64,000 nt of DNA from Chryseobacterium senegalense (GTDB lineage Bacteria; Bacteroidota; Bacteroidia; Flavobacteriales; Weeksellaceae). The stretch is from the NCBI GenBank assembly GCA_001403755.1, contig CYUH01000015.1, forward strand, positions 1,094,589 through 1,158,588. Reading direction: 5' to 3'. Below, piece by piece: positions 43,039 to 51,153 of the stretch. Below the pieces are notes generated by a model. The model was not told where the DNA came from. It saw nothing but the letters and a program-made list of their open reading frames with translations, and did no database searches. The first letter of the stretch is position 1. The number at the start of each line of letters is the position of its first letter. The translations under genes were made by a program, and so were the position numbers.

Positions 43039-43069
43039 TTGTGACAAATGGTAATATTTCTTACTTTTG
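43039..43069 (+). promoter_or_regulatory. Promoter of the small lipoprotein gene
   Basis: TTG at 43039-43041 and TACTTTTG at 43062-43069 are separated by 20 bp, a full TTG-N17-23-TAnnTTTG match. The leader to the ATG at 43168 would be about 90 nt. Confidence 0.75.
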
Positions 43070-43086
43070 AACAATCAAAAAAAGAT

Positions 43087-43149
43087 ATGAAATCGCCAAC
43101 AATCAGTGCGAAAAGTGGTGAAAATTCAGCAATTTCATATAACCTTTAA
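43087..43149 (+). CDS. Possible 20-codon leader ORF
   Basis: An ATG 18 nt after the promoter's -7 element opens a 20-codon frame ending in TAA at 43147-43149, 18 bp before the lipoprotein start. An A-rich stretch precedes it. It could be a leader peptide, but a frame of this size can arise by chance. Confidence 0.2.
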   Translation: MKSPTISAKSGENSAISYNL

Positions 43150-43167
43150 AAACAATAGAGATTACTT

Positions 43168-43434
43168 ATGAAAAAAATTATTTTAGGTGTAGCGTTTGCA
43201 AGTTTGGTGATCAGCTGTCAGAAGATACAAGAAGGTTCCAACAAAGGAGTACTGAAATTAGACGAAAACACAGAGAGATACAGCGACGATGAGATTCATG
43301 GAGACGGAATGCCGGTTGCAACTCATCATACCGAAGAAGTAACCAAAGATTCTGCAACAACTAAAGAAGCTCACGCAACTGCAGTAAAAAGCGATTCTGC
43401 AAAAGTTGAAACTGCAGAAAATCACAGCAAATAA
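43168..43434 (+). CDS. Small hypothetical lipoprotein
   Basis: This 88-aa protein has a clear lipoprotein signal peptide with lipobox VISC (Cys17) and a low-complexity, disordered mature part rich in Thr, Ala, Glu, Lys and His, including THHTEEV and SDSAKVETAENHS. No domain is recognised. It has its own promoter and terminator, which supports a real and probably well-expressed gene. It is likely a surface or periplasmic lipoprotein of unknown function. Confidence 0.7.
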   Translation: MKKIILGVAFASLVISCQKIQEGSNKGVLKLDENTERYSDDEIHGDGMPVATHHTEEVTKDSATTKEAHATAVKSDSAKVETAENHSK

Positions 43435-43459
43435 ATCTTAATTTTATTATAAACAAATA

Positions 43460-43490
43460 AAATGTCTTGCTCTAGCGAGGCATTTTTTTT
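43460..43490 (+). terminator. Intrinsic terminator of the small lipoprotein gene
   Basis: The stem AATGTCTTGC / GCGAGGCATT (with G-T pairs) around the loop TCTA is followed by T8. Confidence 0.85.
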
Positions 43491-43533
43491 ATTTTTACAA
43501 GATTCGATTTTCATAATTATTAATAAAGATAAA

Positions 43534-44916
43534 ATGCAAGAAACATTAAATTACATTCAGGAAAACAAGCAGAGATTTGTAGATGAATTGTTTGAACTAC
43601 TGAAAATTGCTTCTATTTCAGCCGATCCCGCGTATAAAGATGAAGTTTTGAAATGTGCAGATACCGTTGCCGGATTCTTGAAAGCCGCCGGAGCTGATCA
43701 AGTTAAAATTTGCGAAACCAAGGGTTATCCTATTGTTTTTGGGGAGAAAATTATAGACAAAAATTTGCCAACCGTTTTGGTTTATGGACATTATGATGTG
43801 CAACCACCAGATCCGTTGGAACTTTGGAGAAAACCACCTTTCGAACCTTATATCGAGAAAACAGAGCTTCACCCAGATGGTGCAATTTTCGCCAGAGGTT
43901 CTGCCGACGATAAAGGACAGTTTTTTATGCATTTAAAGGCATTTGAAGCGATGATGAAAACCAATTCTTTGCCTTGTAACGTAAAATTTATTTTAGAAGG
44001 GGAGGAAGAAGTTGGATCAAAAAGTTTGGAAGCTTTTGTGAATGACAACAAAGAAAAACTTTCTTGCGATGTTATTTTGATCTCAGATACTCACATCTAC
44101 TCAAACGAACAACCCACGGTAACTACCGGTTTGAGAGGTCTGAGCTACGTTGAAGTAGAAGTAGAAGGCCCGAACAGAGATTTGCATTCCGGTCTTTATG
44201 GCGGTGCAGTTCCAAATCCTATTCACGTACTTTCTAGAATGATTGCCAATTTGATCGATGAGGATGGTCATATCACGATTGACGGATTTTATGACAATGT
44301 CGATATCGTTTCTGATGACGAAAGAGCAGAGATGAACAAGTTGAAAGATGATCCTGAAGGTTTTAAAAAATCGATTGGCCTAAATGATGTTGAAGGTGAA
44401 AAAGGTTACACGACCTTGGAAAGAACTTCGATTCGACCAACTTTAGATTGCAATGGAATTTGGGGCGGCTATACAGGTGAAGGTGCAAAAACAGTGATTC
44501 CTTCGAAAGCCTTTGCGAAAATTTCAATGCGTTTGGTTCCTTATCAAACTCCGGAAGAGATTACCGAAAAATTCACGAGATATTTTGAGAAAATTGCTCC
44601 GAAAAATGTGAAAGTGAAAGTAAATCCTCACCATGGTGGAATGCCTTATGTCTTGCCAAGCGATACGAAAGAATTTTTAGCAGCCAAAAAAGCTATGGAA
44701 ACCGCTTTCGGGAAAGAAGTTTTACCCTACCGAAGTGGAGGAAGTATCCCAATTACAGCGATGTTTGAGCAAGTTTTGGGAGCAAAATCTGTTTTAATGG
44801 GATTCGGCTTAGATTCCGATGCAATTCACTCACCGAATGAACATTACGGATTATTTAATTTCTATAAAGGAATCGAAAGTATTCCGCTTTTCTTTGAAAA
44901 TTACGCTAAATCATAG
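43534..44916 (+). CDS. M20 family dipeptidase/metallopeptidase
   Basis: This 460-aa zinc peptidase has the M20 ligands: VLVYGHYDVQPPD, FARGSADDKGQ, the catalytic LEGEEEVGS, the dimerisation-domain DLHSGLYGG, and a C-terminal DSDAIHSPNE histidine. It is cytoplasmic, with no signal peptide, and should cleave di- or small peptides. The ATG at 43534 (MQETLNYIQ) is preferred because the longer frame from 43462 runs through the preceding terminator hairpin. The SDR gene follows after 19 bp. Confidence 0.92.
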   Translation: MQETLNYIQENKQRFVDELFELLKIASISADPAYKDEVLKCADTVAGFLKAAGADQVKICETKGYPIVFGEKIIDKNLPTVLVYGHYDVQPPDPLELWRKPPFEPYIEKTELHPDGAIFARGSADDKGQFFMHLKAFEAMMKTNSLPCNVKFILEGEEEVGSKSLEAFVNDNKEKLSCDVILISDTHIYSNEQPTVTTGLRGLSYVEVEVEGPNRDLHSGLYGGAVPNPIHVLSRMIANLIDEDGHITIDGFYDNVDIVSDDERAEMNKLKDDPEGFKKSIGLNDVEGEKGYTTLERTSIRPTLDCNGIWGGYTGEGAKTVIPSKAFAKISMRLVPYQTPEEITEKFTRYFEKIAPKNVKVKVNPHHGGMPYVLPSDTKEFLAAKKAMETAFGKEVLPYRSGGSIPITAMFEQVLGAKSVLMGFGLDSDAIHSPNEHYGLFNFYKGIESIPLFFENYAKS

Positions 44917-44935
44917 GACATTAAATTGTAAAAAA

Positions 44936-45640
44936 ATGAAGGATAAAGTAGCATACATCACGGGGGGAACCAAAGGAATTGGTTTTGGAATCGCACAGGT
45001 TTTACTGCAGAACGGAATTAAAGTAGCAATTTCCGGTAGAAAGCAAGAAGATGCTGAAGCTGCAGCAAACCTTTTATCAAAAGATCAATCGATGGTTTTG
45101 GGAATTGCGTCAGATGTTAAAAATTTTGAAGATGAGAAGAATGCCGTTTCGAAGATTATCAAAAAATTTGGAAGATTAGATTATGTAATTGCAAATGCCG
45201 GATTAGGGATTTTTAAACCAATTGATCAACTCGATACTGCAGATTGGAACAGTATGATCGATACCAATCTTACCGGAGTATTTCATTCTTTAAAAGCATC
45301 TGTAGAATCACTAAAGAAAACAGAAGGGTATTTCATCAGTATAGCAAGTTTGGCCGGAACCAATTTCTTCGAAAACGGAACTGGTTACAATGCTTCGAAA
45401 TTTGGAGTGGTAGGTTTTACCCAAGCGGCGATGATTGATTTACGCAAGTACAATATTAAAGTTTCCACAATTTTACCGGGCTCGGTTTCTTCTAATTTTA
45501 ATAATAATGAACCGTCGGAAAAGGACGCCTGGAAAATTCAACCAGAAGATATCGGCGAGTTAATCGTGGATCTTTTCAAAATGAATCCAAGGACTTTACC
45601 AAGTAAAATCGAGATTAGGCCTTCCAAACCAAACAGTTAA
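44936..45640 (+). CDS. Short-chain dehydrogenase/reductase
   Basis: This 234-aa NAD(P)-dependent enzyme has the SDR motifs TGGTKGIGFGIA (cofactor), NAGLG, Ser in ISIASLAG and the catalytic YNASK. It ends with a PGSVSSNF segment typical of the family. The ATG at 44936 fits family length, since the longer frame overlaps the M20 gene by about 100 bp. The substrate is unknown. It is the last gene before the operator and leader of etfBA. Confidence 0.9.
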   Translation: MKDKVAYITGGTKGIGFGIAQVLLQNGIKVAISGRKQEDAEAAANLLSKDQSMVLGIASDVKNFEDEKNAVSKIIKKFGRLDYVIANAGLGIFKPIDQLDTADWNSMIDTNLTGVFHSLKASVESLKKTEGYFISIASLAGTNFFENGTGYNASKFGVVGFTQAAMIDLRKYNIKVSTILPGSVSSNFNNNEPSEKDAWKIQPEDIGELIVDLFKMNPRTLPSKIEIRPSKPNS

Positions 45641-45670
45641 ATTATGTATGAAATATTAATTTTCAAAAAA

Positions 45671-45688
45671 TACTATGCATGCATAATA
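45671..45688. promoter_or_regulatory. Third MarR-type operator, upstream of etfBA
   Basis: TACTATGCATGCATAATA differs from the two marR operators by one base in 18. It lies 110 bp before the etfB ATG, in a region with no other gene. Confidence 0.78.
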
Positions 45689-45797
45689 TATTATTATTTA
45701 ACTTAGCAAAACTGAAAAAACAAATTACAGCTCCCTAATCAATATATTATTGAGGTGTATTTTTTTAAAATTTTTAAATTTTTAAATTATTTAACAC

Positions 45798-46544
45798 ATG
45801 AAAATATTAGTTTGTATCAGTAGTGTTCCAGATACTACTTCTAAAATTAATTTCACAGCAGATAAATCTGCTTTCGACAAAAACGGAATTCAGTGGGTTA
45901 TTAACCCGTTGGATGAATTTGCATTAACTAAAGCTATTAAGTTGCAAGAAACTCAAGGTGCAACCGTAACGGTAATCAACGTTGGTGATGCAGGAACAGA
46001 CGCTGTAATCAGAAAAGCTTTGGCAATCGGTGCTAATGATGCAGTTCGCATAAATACCGATCCTAAAGACAGTTTTTCTGTTGCAAAAGAAATCGCAAAT
46101 TTTGCCCAAAACGGTGGTTACGACTTAGTGCTTTGTGGAAAAGAATCTATCGATTATAACGGTGGAGCGGTTCCTGGAATGGTTGCTCAATTGCTTAATC
46201 AGCCTTTTGTGAATGCCTGTGTTGGACTTGACGTAAATGGTTCCGAGGCTACTGCAGTTCGTGAAATCGAAGGTGGAAAAGAAACCATTTCTGTGAAGCT
46301 TCCTGCCGTAATTGCAGGTCAAAAAGGTATGGTTGATGAAAAAGATTTGATCATTCCAAATATGCGAGGAATTATGTCTGCCAGAACAAAACCACTAACG
46401 GTGCAAGAGCCTAGCGCTACAGAAGTTCGCGTAGAAGGCGTTTCCTACGATTCTGTACCAGCCAGAGCAGCAGTGAAAATGGTCGCAGCAGATCAGCTTG
46501 ATGAGTTGGTAAGATTACTTCATGAGGAAGCAAAAGTAATTTAA
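45798..46544 (+). CDS. etfB: Electron transfer flavoprotein beta subunit
   Basis: This 248-aa subunit of the heterodimeric ETF accepts electrons from acyl-CoA dehydrogenases and delivers them to the quinone pool. The start MKILVCISSVPDTTSKI, the AMP-binding region (VINVGDAG, ALAIGANDAVRI, LCGKESIDYNGGAVPGMVAQLL) and LPAVIAGQKGMV are typical. It is followed by etfA after 31 bp, and a copy of the MarR operator lies upstream. This ties it to the fadNAE operon functionally and probably through regulation. Confidence 0.96.
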   Translation: MKILVCISSVPDTTSKINFTADKSAFDKNGIQWVINPLDEFALTKAIKLQETQGATVTVINVGDAGTDAVIRKALAIGANDAVRINTDPKDSFSVAKEIANFAQNGGYDLVLCGKESIDYNGGAVPGMVAQLLNQPFVNACVGLDVNGSEATAVREIEGGKETISVKLPAVIAGQKGMVDEKDLIIPNMRGIMSARTKPLTVQEPSATEVRVEGVSYDSVPARAAVKMVAADQLDELVRLLHEEAKVI

Positions 46545-46575
46545 TTTAAAATTCAACATTTAAAATTTCAAAAAA

Positions 46576-47523
46576 ATGGCAGTATTCGTATACGCAGAAA
46601 ATATAAACGGAATTTATAAGAAAGCAGCTTTCGAAGCGGTTTCTTACGCAAAAGCAATTGCCGATCAATTGGGCGAAACCGTGAGCGCGATTACCATTAA
46701 TCCTACAGATTCTTCGGATCTTTTGTATAAATATGGTGCAAATAATGTGATCAATGTGAAAGACGACGGATTGAAAAACTTCAGCGCAAAAGCTTACGCA
46801 CAGGCAGTAAAAGAAGTTGCTGACGGCAATATTATCGTATTTCCTCACACCACTGATGCGTCTTCTGTAGCTCCAATGTTGGCGGTGATTAAAGATTTTT
46901 CATTAATTACCAATGTTTTGGAAGCACCGGAAAGTATTTCTCCGTTCCAAGTAAAAAGAAGAGCTTTTTCCGGAAAAGGGTTTATGCACGCCAAAGCTGA
47001 TGCACAGGGTGTTATCGTTACCGTTTCTCAAAACGCTTTCGGAGTTAAAGAAAATCCAGTTGCAGGAACTGAAGAAGTAAAAGATCTTTCCGTTGCAAAT
47101 GAGGATACTAAAGTGATCTCTCATGAACAAAGTTCCGGTAAACTAGATTTAAAAGAAGCAGAAATCGTAGTCTCCGCAGGTCGTGGAATGAAGGCTCCAG
47201 AAAACTGGGGGATGGTTGAGGATTTGGCAAACATATTAGGAGCAGCAACTGCTTGTTCTAAACCAGTTTCCGATATCGGTTGGAGACCTCACTCCGAGCA
47301 CGTTGGACAAACCGGAAAAGCAATTTCTCCTAATTTGTATATCGCAATCGGAATTTCCGGCGCAATTCAGCATTTGGCGGGAGTGAACTCTTCCAAAACG
47401 ATCGTGGTAATTAATAGTGATCCTGAAGCTCCTTTCTTCAAATCAGCAGATTATGGAGTTGTGGGCGATGCATTCCAAATTATCCCGGAATTAACTCAGA
47501 AAATCAAAGCTTTGAAAGGATAA
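46576..47523 (+). CDS. etfA: Electron transfer flavoprotein alpha subunit
   Basis: This 315-aa subunit carries the FAD. The C-terminal FAD domain shows EIVVSAGRGMKAPENWGM, ACSKPVSDIGWRPHSEHVGQTGK, YIAIGISGAIQHLAG and VINSDPEAPFFKSADYGVVGD, all close to the family consensus. The N-terminal half holds the beta-like fold. It ends at a strong terminator, so etfBA is a two-gene operon. Confidence 0.96.
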   Translation: MAVFVYAENINGIYKKAAFEAVSYAKAIADQLGETVSAITINPTDSSDLLYKYGANNVINVKDDGLKNFSAKAYAQAVKEVADGNIIVFPHTTDASSVAPMLAVIKDFSLITNVLEAPESISPFQVKRRAFSGKGFMHAKADAQGVIVTVSQNAFGVKENPVAGTEEVKDLSVANEDTKVISHEQSSGKLDLKEAEIVVSAGRGMKAPENWGMVEDLANILGAATACSKPVSDIGWRPHSEHVGQTGKAISPNLYIAIGISGAIQHLAGVNSSKTIVVINSDPEAPFFKSADYGVVGDAFQIIPELTQKIKALKG

Positions 47524-47546
47524 TTTTTTTCCTTAAAAAAAATACG

Positions 47547-47575
47547 AAACGTCGGAATTTTCCGGCGTTTTTTTT
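47547..47575 (+). terminator. Intrinsic terminator of etfBA
   Basis: A 10-bp stem AAACGTCGGA / TCCGGCGTTT (47547-47556, 47561-47570, one wobble) is followed by a T run. Confidence 0.9.
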
Positions 47576-47680
47576 GTTTACAAAAATAAAATTCTTTAAA
47601 TTGTTAAATATTTCATGATAAAATTCTGTTTTATAACGAAAAATAGTAAATTTACTTAAATATCCTCCTAAAATACCAAA

Positions 47681-49051
47681 ATGGATTTGTTTGTATGGAA
47701 TATGGCGATTTCTCTTCAGGTTCTTTTTCTAATAATAAGTGGAGTAATTTTCATTTACATTCGAGAAAAAAGCTTTAAATATTATGCGCTTTATATTGTT
47801 TTTTTATTAACTTATCTCTTAAGCCGAAACGACTATTTTTACTATGCTTTTGAGCATTTTATCGCTCGATTTCTTACTCAAAATAACGCGGAAATTTTCA
47901 CTTACATTGCATGTCTTTTTCTGCAAATAGTTTTTTATAATTACTACTGTAGATTTGCGCTACACTTTCTGGACCTCGATAAACATATTAGAAAATATTT
48001 CAACAGAATAATGAGAATCGTGAGGAATCTCGGTGGTTTTTTTTTCGGTTGGGCAATTATTGCTTACTACTTCAAAACTCCGGACTTATACATGAAATTG
48101 TTCACATTTGTATATATACCGATCATGCTCAGCATTTTTGTAATCACTTTTTATCATGCCATTCAACATTCCGCAAAACATAAAAATTTCTTTCTGGTTG
48201 GCGTATGTGCTTTTGTTTTTTTTGCTTTGGTATCGTTCACCGGTAGTCAGATTTCTTCCTTACAGATGGAAAATCCGATCAAGTATTTTTTTATAGGAAT
48301 CATCATTGAAACACTTTTTTTTAGTTTAGGTTTGGCTTACAAGGTGAAATTGATTAATGATGATAAAAACCGGATTTTAATGCAAGTTACCAAACATCGA
48401 CACCGACAGCAAATAAGCAAATTGAATGGAGTTTTGGAAGGCGAGGAAAAAGAAAGAAAAAGAATTGCCGAAGAGTTGCATGATGGAGTAGCGGGGGATT
48501 TAACAGCTATAAAATATAATCTATTAGCACTGAATTCTGAAGAGATGAAACCGAAAAACTCGGCTATTATTAAAGAAATTACTGAAATTATCGACAATTC
48601 TTACTTACAAATTCGGGAGCTTTCCCACAATCTTTCTCCTTCTTCGATTACCCAATTTGGATTGGTAAAAACAATTGAAAACCTCTGTCTAAAATCGGAA
48701 AAATTATATGGCATCCGGTTCAACTTCATCTTCAATGGAGAACAACTTCAGATTAGTAAAGTTGTGGAAACACATATCTATCGTATTATTCAGGAGCTCA
48801 TCAATAATATCATTCGACATTCCGGAGCGAAAGAAGCTTTTATAGATATCAACTACGACCATCCTGAGCTGAAAATTTCTGTTCGAGACAATGGAATTGG
48901 TTTTCGTCCGCAAGAAATCAGTAAAGGAATTGGATTGAACAACATCGATTCGCGAATTCGTTTTTTGAATGCGAATTTTAAAAAAATTGAAATTGAAAAA
49001 GGAAGCTGGTTTATCGTTGATATTTCTTTGGACAAAATAGTAGATTTATAA
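47681..49051 (+). CDS. Membrane sensor histidine kinase (HisKA_3 / NarX-type)
   Basis: This 456-aa kinase has about seven hydrophobic segments in the first 225 residues, resembling the 7TMR-DISM sensor layout but without its usual N-terminal extracellular domain. A short coiled region (about 230-255) precedes the HisKA_3 dimerisation motif EEKERKRIAEELHDGVAGDL with phospho-acceptor His267. The HATPase domain has the N box ELINNIIRHSGA, the G1 box DNGIGF and GIGLNNIDSRI. No response regulator is adjacent, so its partner must be elsewhere. No clear promoter was identified. Confidence 0.88.
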   Translation: MDLFVWNMAISLQVLFLIISGVIFIYIREKSFKYYALYIVFLLTYLLSRNDYFYYAFEHFIARFLTQNNAEIFTYIACLFLQIVFYNYYCRFALHFLDLDKHIRKYFNRIMRIVRNLGGFFFGWAIIAYYFKTPDLYMKLFTFVYIPIMLSIFVITFYHAIQHSAKHKNFFLVGVCAFVFFALVSFTGSQISSLQMENPIKYFFIGIIIETLFFSLGLAYKVKLINDDKNRILMQVTKHRHRQQISKLNGVLEGEEKERKRIAEELHDGVAGDLTAIKYNLLALNSEEMKPKNSAIIKEITEIIDNSYLQIRELSHNLSPSSITQFGLVKTIENLCLKSEKLYGIRFNFIFNGEQLQISKVVETHIYRIIQELINNIIRHSGAKEAFIDINYDHPELKISVRDNGIGFRPQEISKGIGLNNIDSRIRFLNANFKKIEIEKGSWFIVDISLDKIVDL

Positions 49052-49115
49052 ATGATGTTTAATGGTTTTTTTAAGAAATATTAAGAATTATAAATTCGGA
49101 ATCTAAAAAATCAAT

Positions 49116-49123
49116 TATATTTG
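49116..49123 (+). promoter_or_regulatory. -7 promoter element of the bifunctional nuclease gene (leaderless)
   Basis: TATATTTG is a full consensus match ending 5 nt before the ATG at 49129, so transcription should start at or within a base or two of the start codon. Confidence 0.65.
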
Positions 49124-49128
49124 TAGCC

Positions 49129-49722
49129 ATGGATTACAAAAGACTAATCATACGTGGAATTTCATACAGCCAATCGCAATCCGGAGCGTACGCACTGCTG
49201 CTAGAAGATGAAGAAACCAACGTAAAATTACCAATCGTAATAGGAAATTTCGAAGCACAATCAATTTCTTTAGGTCTAGAGAAAGATTTAAACCCACCGC
49301 GGCCTTTAACCCACGATTTATTCGCCAAATTTGTACTATCCACCAACTATAAAATCGAGTCGGTAATTATTTATCAAATCGTCGACGGAGTATTTTTTTC
49401 ACACATCAATTTTAAAGAAAATTCTACCGGTCAAGATCTAATTTTAGATGCAAGAACTTCCGATGCAGTGGCGATGGCAGTACGTTTTGATGCTCCCATA
49501 TTTACTACGAAAGAAGTATTGTCGGAAGCCGGAATCCTATTGGAATTGGAACTTCCCGTAACACCTGAAGAAGATTTTGACAATCCTCAAACTGGAAGCT
49601 TACATCTGCTTTCTATGGAAGAATTACTCAAGCTTTTGGACGATGCAGTGAGAGACGAAGATTTCGATGTGGCCTTGGAAATACAAGAGGAGATTAAGAG
49701 AAGAAATAAAAAAATAGAATAA
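49129..49722 (+). CDS. Bifunctional nuclease family protein (DUF151) with UVR motif
   Basis: This 197-aa protein has an N-terminal DUF151/BFN domain (about 1-130, with LPIVIGNFEAQSISLGLE and LDARTSDAVAMAVRFDAPIF) and a C-terminal UVR motif (about 160-195, LLKLLDDAVRDEDFDVALEIQEEIKRR) of the type that mediates UvrB/UvrC or Clp-adaptor contacts. Family members have been described as having RNase and DNase activity. The fusion to a UVR motif is common in Bacteroidota. The nucleoside transporter gene follows after 17 bp, a sensible pairing of nucleic-acid breakdown with nucleoside uptake. Confidence 0.9.
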   Translation: MDYKRLIIRGISYSQSQSGAYALLLEDEETNVKLPIVIGNFEAQSISLGLEKDLNPPRPLTHDLFAKFVLSTNYKIESVIIYQIVDGVFFSHINFKENSTGQDLILDARTSDAVAMAVRFDAPIFTTKEVLSEAGILLELELPVTPEEDFDNPQTGSLHLLSMEELLKLLDDAVRDEDFDVALEIQEEIKRRNKKIE

Positions 49723-49739
49723 ACTAGGAAATATCAATC

Positions 49740-51062
49740 ATGAATTTAAAATTACGACTTACCATAATCAGTTTTCTGCAGTTTTTTGTTTGGGGCGCGT
49801 GGCTTACCACACTCGGAACTTATGGTTTTTCTTATAAACAATGGAGCGGAGCGGAATTTGGAGCAGTATTTTCAACATTGGGGATTGCATCTGTATTCAT
49901 GCCTGCGTTGATGGGAATTATCGCTGATAAATGGATCAATGCCGAGAAACTCTACGGAATGCTTCATATTCTATACGCTATTACGCTCTTCCTATTGGCA
50001 AAAACCGATGATCCAACTTCCTTTTTTTGGATTTTATTGGTAGGAATGTGTTTTTACATGCCTACTTTATCGCTATCAAACTCTATTTCGTACAAATTAC
50101 TGAAGGATAGTCATTATGATGTGGTAAAAGTTTTTCCGCCAATTAGAGTTTGGGGAACCATAGGTTTTATCGTAGCCATGTGGTGTACCAATATTTTCAG
50201 TGATGAGCAATCATTCTCGCAAACAGGTATTAAAACGGGCGAAATGTTAGCAGGAATTTTCTCGAATTCGCTTAATGCAAATCAATTTTATATTGCCGGT
50301 TTTGTTGCAATTTTCTTAGGGATTTTTGCAATGTTTTTGCCGAAATGTCCACCTCCAAAACTCATCGCTCATGATGCTACATGGTCTGAAAAATTAGGAT
50401 TAGACGCTTTCAAGTTATTTGGACAGAAAAAAATGGCGTTGTTCTTTGTATTTTCAATGTTTTTGGGTGCTGCATTACAGTTAACCAACATGTATGGTGA
50501 TACCTTCTTAAAAGATTTCGGCGCAGTAGAAGCTTTCAAAAATTCAGCGGTAGTACAATATTCTACCATGATTATTTCCATTTCTCAAATTTCAGAAACA
50601 CTTTTCATTTTGGCAATTCCTTTCTTCCTTTATAAATTTGGAATTAAAAAAGTGATGCTTATCAGTATGGGAGCTTGGGTTTTGCGTTTCGGTTTCTTTT
50701 CTTTGGGAGCACCGGAAGGTTTCGGGCTGATCCTTATTATTCTTTCAAATATTATTTATGGAATGGCTTTCGATTTCTTTAATATTTCAGGATCATTATT
50801 CGTAGAAAGTAACACTGATAGCAAAATTCGTTCATCAGCACAAGGTTTATTCATGATGATGACCAATGGTTTCGGAGCGATTTTAGGCAGCTCGGTAAGT
50901 GGTTGGCTCATTTCTACCTTCTTCACCAATCCGGAGGGTGGAAAGATGTGGCATGAGATATGGCTCGTTTTCTCCATTTATGCACTGATTATTGCAGTCG
51001 CTTTTGCAATTTTGTTTAAGCACAAGCATAATCCGGCAGTTGTGGCAGAGCTCAAACATTAA
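49740..51062 (+). CDS. Nucleoside:proton symporter, NupG-like MFS
   Basis: This 440-aa inner-membrane transporter has twelve predicted membrane segments. The N-terminus LRLTIISFLQFFVWGAWLTTLGTYG and the loop GIIADKWINAEKLYG are characteristic of the nucleoside:H+ symporter family, as are VWGTIGFIVAMW and the later NISGSLFVES ... SSAQGLFMMMTNGFGAILG. It should import nucleosides using the proton gradient. It is probably in one transcript with the DUF151 nuclease gene and ends at a strong terminator. Confidence 0.9.
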   Translation: MNLKLRLTIISFLQFFVWGAWLTTLGTYGFSYKQWSGAEFGAVFSTLGIASVFMPALMGIIADKWINAEKLYGMLHILYAITLFLLAKTDDPTSFFWILLVGMCFYMPTLSLSNSISYKLLKDSHYDVVKVFPPIRVWGTIGFIVAMWCTNIFSDEQSFSQTGIKTGEMLAGIFSNSLNANQFYIAGFVAIFLGIFAMFLPKCPPPKLIAHDATWSEKLGLDAFKLFGQKKMALFFVFSMFLGAALQLTNMYGDTFLKDFGAVEAFKNSAVVQYSTMIISISQISETLFILAIPFFLYKFGIKKVMLISMGAWVLRFGFFSLGAPEGFGLILIILSNIIYGMAFDFFNISGSLFVESNTDSKIRSSAQGLFMMMTNGFGAILGSSVSGWLISTFFTNPEGGKMWHEIWLVFSIYALIIAVAFAILFKHKHNPAVVAELKH

Positions 51063-51084
51063 CCAATCCCTTTAAAATAAAATC

Positions 51085-51117
51085 AAAACGCACTTTTTCG
51101 GAAGTGTGTTTTTTTTT
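51085..51117 (+). terminator. Intrinsic terminator after the nucleoside transporter
   Basis: The 11-bp stem AAAACGCACTT / AAGTGTGTTTT (one wobble) with loop TTTCGG is followed by a T run. Confidence 0.9.
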
Positions 51118-51153
51118 GTATTTTGCCGTATTAATAAACTTATAATTTAAAAT

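Noticed and set aside
43462..43533. Upstream extension of the M20 peptidase
   Set aside because: The extension is translated from the terminator hairpin of the preceding gene and has no family counterpart.
44819..44935. N-terminal extension of the SDR into the M20 gene
   Set aside because: It would overlap the peptidase by about 100 bp in another frame and adds residues not found in SDR proteins; ATG 44936 gives the glycine motif at the usual distance.
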